Of a DNA stretch of 64,000 nucleotides, positions 43,801 to 56,800 are shown piece by piece. The stretch covers positions 38,262,508 through 38,326,507 of the forward strand of contig NC_064439.1 of NCBI RefSeq assembly GCF_023343835.1. Reading direction: 5' to 3'. The stretch comes from Lagopus muta (Eukaryota; Chordata; Aves; Galliformes; Phasianidae). The notes beneath the pieces were generated by a model. The model saw nothing but the letters and a program-made list of their open reading frames with translations. It made no database searches and was not told where the DNA came from. How positions within the stretch are numbered: the stretch's first letter is position 1; every line of letters starts with the position of its first letter. A program made the translations under genes and the position numbers.

Positions 43801-46800
43801 CTTTCAGTTTCTCTGCACAGGTGCGTAGAAATGCCTACTTAGCACGTAGAATGGAAGTTGGCCCTGCTGAATGTTGGGCATGGTGTGATGCAGCTTCACC
43901 TCCTCAATCTTTTGTAGTTTTGGGTACTCATTGGTGCCCCAGTGCCCTGCTAAATTACATAAATCAGACCACATCACTTGCTTGTCACAGAGCTGGGCAG
44001 GACAGTGAGCCAAATTAGTTTTCCTTGTCTATTATGTGTTGAATGTTCTTGCAAGTCCTATTGAACAGCAAGCATGAATGGGAGAAGTTCTCTCTGCTAA
44101 CGTTTGTTCTTTTTTCTTTTGTCTTACAGTGGCCTGATGGTGGCTCAAATTTTCTGAAATACATTCCAGAGGATGCAGCAGACCTGTGGCTGTGGCTCCT
44201 TTGCACATAAATGTTGTTGTGTGTATGTTTGACCATGGTAGGATATTTAATGTGTCATAGAAACACATTTTGTGTGCCCAGACTCAGTGTCAGTACCACC
44301 ACAGAACCTTTCAGACAAATGTATTTTCCCTCATTTGACCCTTTAAAAAAAAAAAAAAAAAAGCACAACCCCAGACTTTGAGAAACTGTAATTTCCTGTG
44401 AAAAATGTACCTTCCTGTGTTCTTCTGGGGGAAAAGGGAACTTTGTTATATCCATTGTTGTAAGTGAAATACAGTGTACAGCATGCTAAGTAATTGCTCA
44501 GTTAAATGTCAGTGTGAATCCAGAAATCCTCAGTAGAGTAAAAAAATAAATATTTTTATTTTCTCTAAAAGCTTCCCTGTAAAATTATTCCAAGAATTTT
44601 CTTCATCAGACAGCACAGAACAAACAGATGGGTGCCTCTTCACTTCTCAGCCTGGTGGCAGGATTGTTGGGAATTTGGGCTAAGCGCTCTCAAAATATTC
44701 TGAGTTTCCAAAAAGATGAAACCTACCTGGCTAACCAAGGATGTGCCTCATCTTTGGTGAGCAGGAAACCTGAGTAGTAGATATTTCTATCTGAAGTTAC
44801 ACTCTTATGCCTGTATTAGTGCCTCCAAAGGAACTGAAAAGACAACTGATGCAAACCTTCGCCACTCACAAGGCCTGGGCAGGATGTTGGACAAAGCTGT
44901 TCAGCTGAAGTAGTTAGTTGTTTTCTTCCCCTTTCACATGCAGTGACATCTTACCTTTCAAAGTATGCATTATTTTTTTCTTCAACATTATATTACCTAT
45001 GTTTTCCAATTTCACTCTGGTTTGTATAATTTTCTTCTTTTATACTCTTGATTTTCAACAATTGTTTCTTTCTTTTTTTTTTTTTTTTTTCTTTTTTTTC
45101 CTCAGTCTTTCAAACAAGATGTTTGGTCTTCCATATACATAATTTTCTAGATTTGCATTTAAAATGGTAGGGGAAAGCTGATATGGCAGAATAGTATTTG
45201 CAGTAGAGTGCATCGTCCTGTAAGCAGACTAAATAGCAAGGCATCATTCACAAGGAGGTGAGGTAATACTCATTGCTGCAAAGTTCTTAACTGTTCACTC
45301 TTAACTCTGGATGCCTGGGTTTCTTTTTATGGAGTGCCTGTTTACTCTTGTATATTTTTATAGAGTAAAAGGCTGGTGTGTAGAATGAGGGTGTTATGTG
45401 CAGTAATGTTATAAATAACATTGGCTCTCAGATTATTTTCATTATATCCACTTGCCAGAATGTGTAACATTAAATATAAAAAAAAAACAACCTTAAATAA
45501 TATTAAAAAAATGTACACACACACAAAAATAAAACAACAATGGATGGCTTGGATAAGAGATCTAAAGGAAATGCTGGGGAATATATTTCTTGGGGAGTAT
45601 TCCCTACCTAGTTAATAACCCAAGCAGAAGATTGCTTACTCCTCCCACAGCCTCAGATCAAACAGAATATTAAAGCCATAAAGATGCTGGCATAAGGAAG
45701 AAGGAGGGTTACTCAGCACCCATCATGCTCAACTGACAGGCAAATGGGGAGCACACTGAGAGCAGAGCTGGTCTCCTGACTGAGCTGGTGACTCCAGGGT
45801 GAGTTAGATGAAATGCAACTGTGAATGGAGAAGGGGAAGCATATACATAGGATTTGTTATTCTTCTCTTTTTATTCTGTGTGCTGTATACTTTGGGGTAA
45901 ATACACATACACAAAAATGTATTTTGACCAATATTTCAATCGGTGTGGTGGCATTTGGTTCAATAATGAGGCGTTCAGTAGCTTAGCAGATTGGTGAGCA
46001 CACAACGTGCAGGCCAAGTACCCATGGGAGAGCTCTTGTAGGTTCTCCCACTGACTGTGTGTCACTCTGTGTGTGTCACACCTCCCACTGAGGTCTCACA
46101 TGGAACAAAGATGCTGAGGTTCCAGCCCTGCTCCTGCAAGTGAAAGGGAGGTAGACCGGGTCAGGGAAGTTCTGAGTCCTGAGGAGGCACTGCTTGTTTT
46201 GTGAGGGCTGTCAGACAGTTTTCAGAGTATGTCTGTGCATGTGATCTTTTTCAGTGCTAACATTTATTTGGGAAAGTGTAATAACACCAGTACGTCCTTG
46301 TGATTTTATAGCATTTTTTATTATGGCTATAGTTTACAATAACCTCGCTGTCATACTGGCCTCTAGTATGTTTTCAGTAGCCTCTGACTCTTTCTCTATG
46401 ATGGAAGTGAAATTGGACCATTTTGTACATGCCCGGTTGTCTTTCCTCCTCTCATTCCTTCTTCTCAAATGCTGATTGTGTCAATGAGGTTCTTCTGGTT
46501 TGTTCTTTCCCAGCATTCATCCTCAGAGGTATATGGTGTCTGGGTTGCCTTTCCTCAGAATAGAGGGAATAAATATCAGTTGACAAAGCTGCCTGTTCCA
46601 TGCAGCTGAACTCGTGGAAGACAGTGCCCTTCTCATTTTTTTCCTGTTCTTCATGCTTTCCTGATTCCCATCCTGTATCAAAATCTCAAATCTCTGCATG
46701 GCAGCTGTTTGTTGTTTAGCCATTGCTCTACTTGAAGATGGGAATTTAACATCTGAGGGCTTTAAGGAAAGAGGAGTCCTTGAAAGACTTCTAGAAGAAC

Positions 46801-49800
46801 AGACCATGTTTTGGATACCAGAAGTAAAATAGAAACGGCGGTGATGCTGTATTGGTGCATGGCAAATCTGTGAAGAGAGAAGGACAGTACCAGCACAAGC
46901 AAAGCCCTGGGAGAAGCACTGCTTTGGCTGATGTCTGTAACTCCTCACACACTGCAGAGTGCTCCAACAGTAAACCTCTGCTAGACTGATGGGTTCCATA
47001 TGCCGGAGGGCTTTGATTTGTGGCTGGTTCAGTAGTGATCTGAAGCTTGCGTCTCTTCTATAAATTCTGCTAAAACCAGGGCTTCATCTGTGAATCACTT
47101 ACAGGCACAGTTAACTAATCCAGAAAGATATTTAAGCAACACTGCATCTGAACTTGGCAACCAATGTGAAATCCTCATTTAAAAACAATAGTAAAGTACT
47201 GGAGAGATTATGACACAATATAGTCAACTAACGTGTTTTACAATGCAGGCTGACATTTCAGTGATCTCCTAGAATGGCAACTGAGCTGGAGAAGTCATGA
47301 GTAATTGCAAACAAAATGCTGTGAGTGACCACTCTTCCACAAATCTGTAGAAAAAAGATTACAGCAATGGGTCAGAGACAAAACACTGTTGTGATTGCAG
47401 GCTGGAAAGGAGAGGAAAAGCAGAGAGTTAGGCTAATCTGATAAGGTAGACAGAGACCTGAAGTTTGGCTTTAGACATCTGCAAATTGACTGAGATTCCT
47501 GTTGTTAACCCATTTATTGCTGGTATTGAGAGTGGGCTGGAGAGGTGAAATAACTAAATCTGAGACTAGAACAATTATTTGTTCATTTTTTAGTCTGCTC
47601 TAAAGCAGTACTAACTATAAATAATTTAAAAGAACTGTAAAATTGTCTGAAAAATGGGCAGAGCAGTGCTGGATAGAGATTAGAGGTGAATAAAGCAAGA
47701 GAGGGTGACTGAGTGAGAGTGAGAGCAGTTGATCCTGCACAATCCAGAAGGGCTGAGTTAGATCTTGCTCAAATTACAGCCGTGATCATAACCCAAATGC
47801 AATACTAGGTTGTTGCTTATCTTTCAAGAATAGTAAGATATTGAGTAACTAGGAGAGTATCATCCAACGTTTGCATGAAGCCATGCCTGTGGTCTCAGCT
47901 AAAGCACAGCTTGCAATTTTGGCCTGAGCTCAGAAAGAATGGGACTGAAAGGGGGGGATTAGGAAAAGTGTGACAACAGTATTCAGGAGCCTGAGAAAAC
48001 TCCTGACAGAGGACGAACTAGACATTTTACCTTAGAAGATACAGGAAAATAGAACTGGTCTAGAAGTCTGAAGGATTACTAAATATGCTTGACAGGAGAG
48101 ATCAGGGGCATCTTTTCTTTTCCTGCCATGGATAAGCCCACAGGGGCACTGAATGAAACTTCACAGTTATTCAAAAATATACTAACTAGGTCTAAGCAGG
48201 GAGCTGATACTAATGTTTCAAGCTTCATGTTATAAACTCAACTTTAATAAGATGTTAAGAAGGGGAGAGGATAGCAGCAAGTCTGCAGAAGCCGAAATCC
48301 TGACAAAAGTGCATCTTCAGAGGGGTTGTTGCTTAGTTACTTCATGCTCCAGTTTTCAGACTCTTACTTGAATTTTACCTGATTCATCCATCTTCTCAAA
48401 TCCTGTTTACATTCTGTAAGGGAAGTTAATAATTCAGTGAACTGTGCTAATTTACAAAAAGAAATAAATAAATAAAAAATCAAGTAGTCTTTAATAGAGA
48501 TGCCAAGTGCTTGTGGTATTACAGTGTCATCCGGCTACTGTGCAATTTTAACATTTAAAATACCTTTTCTACTGTAGTACTTCGTGATTCTGGCTCCTGT
48601 GATTTGGAGAAAAGCTGTACACTTACTTGCTTAATTGGGTAGCCTAAAGCCAATTGCTTAGGTGTATATAAAACAAAAGGGGTGTGTGGATGTTTGTGTG
48701 TGCACACAGATAAATTTTTAGGGAAACATTGTAGGTTATTGTTCGGTAGGATGCAAATAAGAACAAGGCAGATTTTTTTTCCAGTGGCTTTCATGACCTT
48801 CTTTCAGAGCTTCTTTCAGCACATAGATGGCTCTTTCCCCAGTGGGTCGTAGTTCCCTGCATGGTGTCAGAAGGATGACTGCTGCTTCTGAGAGGACATT
48901 TCTCTAAGCAGATGCATCCTTTTTCTTTTCCTTTCACAAATATTTGTCTGCTGTGCTGGGTTCACGCATTCCCTGTGCCATGGCAGTGTATGAGTTAAGT
49001 CTTCCTAAAGGCATGATGCAGCTCTATAGTGATGCTTGTTGATGAGAGCACAGAAGATAATGCAAGGCCTTAGATATTTTTGCAATTCTTTGAGTACAGA
49101 TATTAACTAAACATCCAAGAGCCCTTTGTATGGATTTGAAGTGTATGGAGACATGGAACAGCTGATCTCTGAAAAGATCTGTCATACAAAGCCTTACCTC
49201 TGGTTCTCTTGCTCTCAGCAGCCCTCAAGAAATTAGCTATATATTTTTAAATAAGACAAACAGAAATTCTGAAGCCTGGCTCTTCCCTCTGATAGAAAGA
49301 TTTTTTATATTTTTTTTTATTTTTTCTTAAAGAGACATGAATATATTAATTGCATTTTTAAATGTAAATAATGTTAAAGACTCTCTCCAGCTTGTGAAGA
49401 GAGAATTGTTTATTTTAGAACAGTATGTTTTTCCAGATAGAGATCAATTACTAAATTATTCATTTTTCCTCCTTTTCCATTTTATTGCAGGTCTCATTTC
49501 TAGGTGGCTGGAATGATTAATGGGATGTGCTGGGTTAATGCTTCGTGTTTGGGTACTCAAATGACAGAAGCATCTCTGTGCAAAGCTTTTAGTGTGGAGG
49601 CAGGATTGGAAGGTATTTTGAAGGCAGCTGATTGGCCATGGCACTTCCACTTCTTTCAGTTTAGCCATAAATCAATTGTGAATGATTTTCCCACAGTAAT
49701 TTTTCATATAGTTTGAACCTGGGTAATGAACATCCTTGTCTTGGAGTGAAACTGTGATTTTTCTAGATCTTGTTGAAGATGTGATCAAGATTTATGAAGG

Positions 49801-49820
49801 ATGACAATGTAAATCCATTA
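40831..49820. other. Presumed intron; simple repeats only
   Basis: Contains a 23-T tract (42774-42796), an 18-A tract (44345-44362), a T18-C-T8 tract (45073-45099) and an AAAT run near 48462-48477. No exon or mobile element could be supported. Confidence 0.5.
42774..42796. repeat. T23 homopolymer
   Basis: Longest pure homopolymer seen in the window. No repeat-family body is recognised next to it on either strand. Confidence 0.95.
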
Positions 49821-49899
49821 CATTTTCCTCTCTCATTTTCTTCTCCACCTCTTCTCTTTACCCGTCTCCCTCCTTCCCTCCTTCCCTTTTTCCTTCCCC
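49821..49899. repeat. Polypyrimidine tract with CCTT units
   Basis: Nearly 80 bp of C and T with five purine interruptions. The part from 49865 is pure pyrimidine (CTCCCTCCTTCCCTCCTTCC and on), with mirror symmetry of the kind linked to triplex DNA. Confidence 0.85.
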
Positions 49900-52800
49900 A
49901 TACCTCATAACCCAAGGAGCTTTAAAATGTCCACTAGAGTACAGCTATCACATTGCAGCTGGCTCTTACTGCAAGAACAGTCATCTGTCAGTGATACAGC
50001 AGAAAACAGCAATAACCTAAATAAATGTTAAGATGGTTCAGATCAAGTAACAGTAGGATGTAAGCAACTTCCTACAGAACATTTTTTTTCTTCTTAATCT
50101 GTTGCGATTTTTTTTAATGCTGCTTGATATCAAAGTACAGTTCTGCTTACAAAAGAACTTTATAGAAATGACACTGTGGAGTCTTGTGTTCATTTTGTCT
50201 CCTCCTCAGTTTCTGTATCAAATGTTCACAGCTTGAAAGTAAAAGTATACTGTTGTTTTGTTTCTGGCAGTCCCCAGATCTCTTTCCTGTACTCATACGT
50301 TCAAGGTGGAGCCATTTCTGCCCCTTGTTCTCTACCTATCTTTGCTGTCAACTGAAATAAAGCTTCCAGTACTGGGTCTGCTAATGGTGCCCTTTGCTCT
50401 ACCACGGCAAAACCACTTGACAGTCACAATGGAATGCTGCATTTATGTACTGTGTAATATTCTGCAGTATTGTATTTCTGTCTTTCTCGGTTGGTAGATG
50501 TAACGTTGAATTGTGATTTATTAGACCTGGGGCAGAACACTTTTCCATTGCAAGGTCCAGCTAGGTTTCTCAAATTGGCAAATCATATGTTAATAAGCAC
50601 CTTTGTTTTTCATCCAGTGATAAATACATGCACACAAGAAAAGTCGTTCAGCCACAGTCTGCCTCAAATTAAGTTGCAGATTGTATCTGGCCCTTGGGCA
50701 AGGAATTCCTTGTTCCTGTATTAGACAGTGTCTAATAGTAGTTGAAAGAGAGATTTTTTGGAAATCATTCTGCAAGTTACTCTGGAGAGACAATGAATGT
50801 AAATTCTTGCAGACTTACAAAGACTGCAGTCAGAATATTGAGTGAAACTCAAAGTGCAGCATAGTGGTTTCTCTGTACATGACAGGCTTCAGAGATTTAG
50901 TATTCAAAAGAATGTGGGAAATTGGGTCATTTTTGTACAGTTGAGAAAAGATCTGAGGTTACCGACTCTCTTGTTCTAACCATGCAGGAACTCTTGAGTC
51001 TGGATTAGGGGGAAATTTGAACAGGATTTTCCTCTGCATTTAACACGAAAATCTAATAAATTATACTTCACTCAGTGAATGAAATTCTGCCAACATTGAA
51101 ATTGATGTCAAAATTTCCATTTGCTTTTTTGGAAATAGGATGTCACTCTATCAGCATAAAAACAAAGTAGGCTCTTTAAGTCTTAAAGCCAGTTATTTCT
51201 GTCAGAATGTACTTATTTTTTTACAGTCTCATTTTAAGATTAGCAGTTTAGTTTTCTCGTGTTTTTCCTGCCTTATAAACATGGCTAAAAATTACTTTTC
51301 AGTAATTATCACTTACTGTGACATCTTCAAAGCCAAAGGTCACAAAGAGGTGGAGGTGATTAGCATCGAGTAAATATGTATTCACTGTCTTTCATGCATG
51401 AAGTTTGATTTCCTATTCCTTCTCTCTCCCCCTTTATTTTTGGTAAGTAATACAAGAGGGAGTTGTTGTAACAATTTTATAATCCTATAGTATTCAGAGT
51501 TTATGGGATAGTATTTTATAACTGCATTCTGTAAGCAGTAGTGTCTTTTGGAACAGCCGTGAAATCTTATAGCAGAGATTTCAAAAAGACAAGGTCTTGG
51601 CATAGGTTTCTGCAGGGAGAAAAAATGGCTTACGAATGTTTTTGAGCTTGTTGCATGCCAGAGCAGTGGCTCTGAAGCTGCCTTGTTTTTTTCGCTAATG
51701 GATCTGTTGCATCAGGTAGGAATTAATAGATGTAGGAATGGCCTGAAACAGATCAGAGTGAAAAAACAGATTGCTCATATACAGTCTCCGGCAGGAGAAA
51801 GCACTGGATGTCTCAATCAGCTTATGTGGATCCTTCATTCATGTATTTACCCAGTCTTGGGAACTTCCAGAGCACACAATAGCAATAAATAAATAAAGAG
51901 GTAAATAAATAAATTAAAATAAGCAAGCAGTAAACAAATACATGCAACATTCTCATTCTTCATGTCATGGCTCTGAAGGAAGTCTTCCTTTGTCCAGTAT
52001 TTCAGCAATCACCTTGCTAGAAATTAGTGTGACCTGCAGACCTGCACTATTTTTACATGGAGCATGAAGATAGTATGTAAGTGGTAGGCAAGAAAACTCT
52101 CACTGGGAGGAGGCTGAAAGCAAATCAAGGAGTTAAGAAACTTGTAAGATAACATGATGCGTGGCTTCTACTGATTTATATTCTTAGTTATTCTTGCCAG
52201 TAATTCACCCTTCCAGCATCTCAATGTGCAAGGCAGACCTGTTTTATCCTGTCTGAGTGCCTACTAGGTCTGATACTCATTTATTTGCTTTATATACCTG
52301 TTTCTTCAAACAACCTCAGGCCAACGCTTTGTGTTAGTGTAATTTGCCCAGGAAAATAAAGTAAGCTTTGGCAATGCAAAAAAAAAAAATCTAATACTGT
52401 AATAGCTGTGTAAGTTAAAATGTATAAATTGATGGTTCACATAAAGATTATAAGACATTTTGGTTGCAGGCTGTTAACCGTGATACCAGTACACTACCAA
52501 AGTCTAGCTTGCAGTTGTCAGCATTTCAGTTGAGTTTTGCTCACTAATTCATTACCTTGTTCTAATCTCTGGAAAATTTAGCATGCAACTACAGTTTCTT
52601 GCGTATTAATTTTGAGTGTACTTAAAAATAATAACAAAAAGTGTTTTTCCGAACCCCGAAATACTTCAGACTCCATTCCTTCTGTTGAATGCCAATACCA
52701 ATTATAATATTACCTGTATGTTCTGTTGGCTGACAAAACAAAACCTACATCCAGATTTAAAGGCTTGATGAAAAATCACACTGGAAAATGTAATACTTTG

Positions 52801-53876
52801 AAAAATATAGGCACCTCTTTTCCAGTGCATGCCTGAAACTGAACATAAAACAAAGCATTGCTGTGTTTGTCATATGAAAAGATGGACTTCTCTGTATTAT
52901 CTCATAAAACATATTTTTCCTGTTTCTAAGAGGAACAGATTAAGACATTTGAACACCTCAGCTAGACTTCTTAGAGGTTGGCTGGAAGTTACAGAACATA
53001 TGGTGCTTTGAGTAAACAGAGAGCCACTAAGAAGATATTTGAAATCTTTTGGAATGTATAAGCCAATCAAATTCCCACTGGGATCTGACACTATCGCATG
53101 GTGCTCAGATCATGTAACTCATGCTTAACCAGATCTAAAAAAGGAAGCCAGTAGTCTGAGCTAATTCTCTGAGTTCCCTCTACAGTCAAGGAGTTAAGGA
53201 GGTAAATTCGTTGCACTTATTCAGATGTCTGTGATGGATTTAAGTGAATCTTCAGCAGCCTGTGTCCTCACTGATTATAAGAAGAGTTAGAAGATTAGTT
53301 TAGGATGCATGCCCTAACTTGGAAAAAAAGACAGTAGGTGAGCCCCAGCCCAAATATCTTACCTCCCTTCAGTGTGATGTAGATGGAGTTGTTGTCAAAT
53401 AAGCTTCTCTTTGTGTCAAGTTGACGCTTGCAGTTTGGATAGAGTTGTTATTTGGTGTCTGCTATGTATACAAATGTACAGGGCAAGGGATGCCCGAAAC
53501 AGAGGACAGAGAATGGGTTCTGATGTTTTTTGCAGGGAGCCATGGGTCTGCAGCCTCTGAAAACGTCTGAGAGGTCCATGTGGTTTGGGCTGCCAGCTTC
53601 CAACTTTGCCTAGCAACAAGGCTGCTTGCTGCAGAGACTGGAGCACCCTGTTCTGGTTGGAGGTTTGTGAGCTGTTTGCTTGGCTTTCTTGAAAAAACAC
53701 CAAGATGAGAGAAATACCCAGTGTTTATGCTTTCTTTTCTCTTTGGCTATTGTCAATAAGGCCAGGGTTTGGGGGGATTGGTGTTTCACTTGAAGAGGTA
53801 CAAAGGACGACTGCTGATATGTGCTGTAATGGCAGTTTGACAGCCGTGTCAAGCACTATTCCTATTAAAGCCCTCT

Positions 53877-53890
53877 CACTGACGTCAGTG
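53877..53890. promoter_or_regulatory. Palindromic CRE (14-bp palindrome)
   Basis: CACTGACGTCAGTG is a perfect 14-bp palindrome centred on the cAMP-response element TGACGTCA. Function is inferred. Confidence 0.4.
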
Positions 53891-56800
53891 GCAGCTGATT
53901 GCTGATTTAGGCGTATGTTGAAGCTTACTGTTATGAGAAATGGAGACAGCTTTGGTGGATGTTGGGTTTAGAGCTGATATCCTTACAGAACAAACGGAAA
54001 TTAGCAATATTTAACATTTCCCCTTGAAAACTAGTTGTTTCTAATGAGTTCCTCTACTTGCAGATCATGTCACTGCTCAGGCACAAGGGGCTGCTCTGAA
54101 ATGGTTCAGGTACTGACAGCGTATGGTCAATGGTTGCTGTATGAAAGTTTCCTATTTTCCACAGCTAAGACAAATATCTGCAGTATATAGCAGCAGCGTG
54201 CTACCTACAATCTTGATGCATGTTGTTTTCCTCTTGGCCATTTGCTTGAACGGTATTAGACTTCTAGAAACTGCTTCTCTAGGAAATAGTTCTGTTTAGC
54301 ACACTGCAGGTGTGATGCATCATCAAAATGTCAGTGCTCCACTTTAAGGTTTCTACGTGCACCATGCTTTCTCCTTTGTTTGTGGGCAAACCAATCCCCT
54401 TACCTGCAAGGAACATAAGATGCTTAATTCCCAAGGACTTTCTGGTCTTCAGAATTTGATGCATATTGACTTTTTGGAGAAATGCTTATGATAGGAGAGA
54501 AAGAATCTTGGGAACAAATAATCTGATATGTCACAGATTATGAAGATTATAAAAAAAAGTATTTCAATTCCACATATAATGTGAAATATTTTTTTGTCTT
54601 GTTTTCATCTCCTCTGAAAACATAGCAGTCTGATCAGTGCTAGAAATTTTTATGTCAGTTATTTGGCAAGCTAAGGTGCTGCCTAATTTCTTGTTTCTTT
54701 ATGAGATGACTGAGAAAATGGCAAAAAAACCCAGCAACCTTAGAAGCATCTGATCTTGGCCAATACGTTAGACCATCTCAATTGGAGTCCAGAATATAAC
54801 AGAGATTATTTTTGCATTGATGATGGTTGATTTCTTAGTCATAGCTCATAGGCAGATTTATTTCTGGCCTGTTTAGAATATTTGACATTGTGAATAAAGC
54901 ATTGCAGCTGATATGCCTTGAAGATCTTGTAAAGATGCAAGCAAATGATATGAATCCAGCTTCAGAGACTGAACCGTAGTGCATAACTGCAAATCTTGAT
55001 ATTCTTTGTAAAAAAGGCTTTGTACAAAATGCTGTCCTCTCTCCTGTCTTGGTACAAATACTACGAGGGAAATTATAGTGTGTATAGCCATCTTTGTGCC
55101 CAACACAGAAAATACGAAAATCATGACTCTTCCCTTGACTAAGCTTAAAAGATACTCAGTTAAAAAACGATCACACTCTGTCAAAATAAAAATAATGGGG
55201 AGGAAAGGCAGACCCTTCCAAAATAAAAATAATGTATAACATCACCAGTTTGCTCATGCAACTATTTCAAATATCATGGAAGATTTAGTTTTCTGGTATT
55301 GTTTTCTTTTTTCATTTGTTTTACCCTTTACATCATGGATAATCAACTTGTGATGAATCCCAAAATATTTCCTTCCTCCTCTTTGCAGACTTTCTGTGTA
55401 CAGATGATATTTTTAAGTATTTTAGTACATCGTTAGCTCAGGTTATACTCTGTTCTGAATTGCAAGTCTGGTCTCCATTGTCAAACTACTTGTTTAAATT
55501 CTGTGTAAAAGCTGGGCATCAATAATATGCTCCGCTTACCCTGTGCTTTTTTTTTTTAATAAAAAATAAGATTAGGTTTTTAATCAAGCTTTATAACACT
55601 TAGGCAATGAAACGATCATTCTTTTTGTTACCCAAACCTCTCATGGCATCTAGCATTCATCTAGGAGAAATGAAAATGGAAACGAAATATTCAGATTGCC
55701 CTGGAGATCAAGTTTATATGCATCATCCTGAAACTGCTTTGGATACTCCACCTATCCATAACAGTAATTCCCCTAACGTGAGCCCAGGGTTGTTCTTAGC
55801 CAAGGAACAGAGAGGAAGTGAATCGTGAAGCTGGAGGTGTGGGTTGATCTCCACATTTCTGAAGTAGGCGATAATTTTTGCTTCTGTAGTTATGGCACAA
55901 GCTCCAAGTACTACTGTCCTGTTACCAGCTGTCCAGATTTTTGTCCCGTGCTCATCCACCTCTTTCAGAACTAGCTGCTTAAGTGTGTGTTATTTAACAT
56001 CTTTAGAAAACATGTAGATGAGAGTATCTGAATGGGGTAAAAAGTCCCAAACAGCAGCAAAATTCCTGTTGACTTCCCCAGAGCTAAGACTGCGAATGAA
56101 ACCACAGCTTTGCACTGTGGATTACTATTTTTCATTCGTTCCTAACATCTCAGAAGGTGTTGTACTCCAAGGAACTTTATGTTACCTGCTGCCAAAGAGC
56201 ATTTTACATGGTAGATCAAAAGATTGTGTAAAGGCGTGATTGTAGCTTACAAAGATTATTTATTAAGGCTATTCATGTTACATATTTCTTTACCACACCC
56301 TTTGACACAGTGATAATGTCAGAGAACAACTGATTAAAGTAAGCAAACATTTGGAATACATTTGGATGTTTTTAAGAGCTAACTACTTGATTACACTCTG
56401 GATCTTAAAAATAACACTATTCACTGAGATGAATCAATGTTCTTACTTTTTTTTCTTTCTTTTTCATCTCGCCTCTACAACCCCCCTGGTAATGTTCCCT
56501 ATAGTTAAGGGTTGAGTCTGCTATAGAAAGGCAAATGTTGGAGAGTGGAAAAAAAAAAAAAAAATAACACTGTTATTTCAGATTGCAATGGAACAAAAGC
56601 ATATGAGGGATGGTTCAAAAATGTGTTAATTTTGTGAATGAGCTTAATTGTAGTTAATTTGTTTTTGCCCCCTTGTCATGACTCCACTGAAGACAAACAA
56701 GAGATTTAGTAGGTGACTGAAATGAGATGTCCCTCATACAGCAGTTTAACATTTTTATTTCTTTTCTTTCGTGTTTGAACTTTGCCCTACATTGTTCCTC

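Noticed and set aside
46523..46999. 158-codon minus-strand open frame
   Set aside because: No domain, no CpG island or promoter; chance-level for 64 kb.
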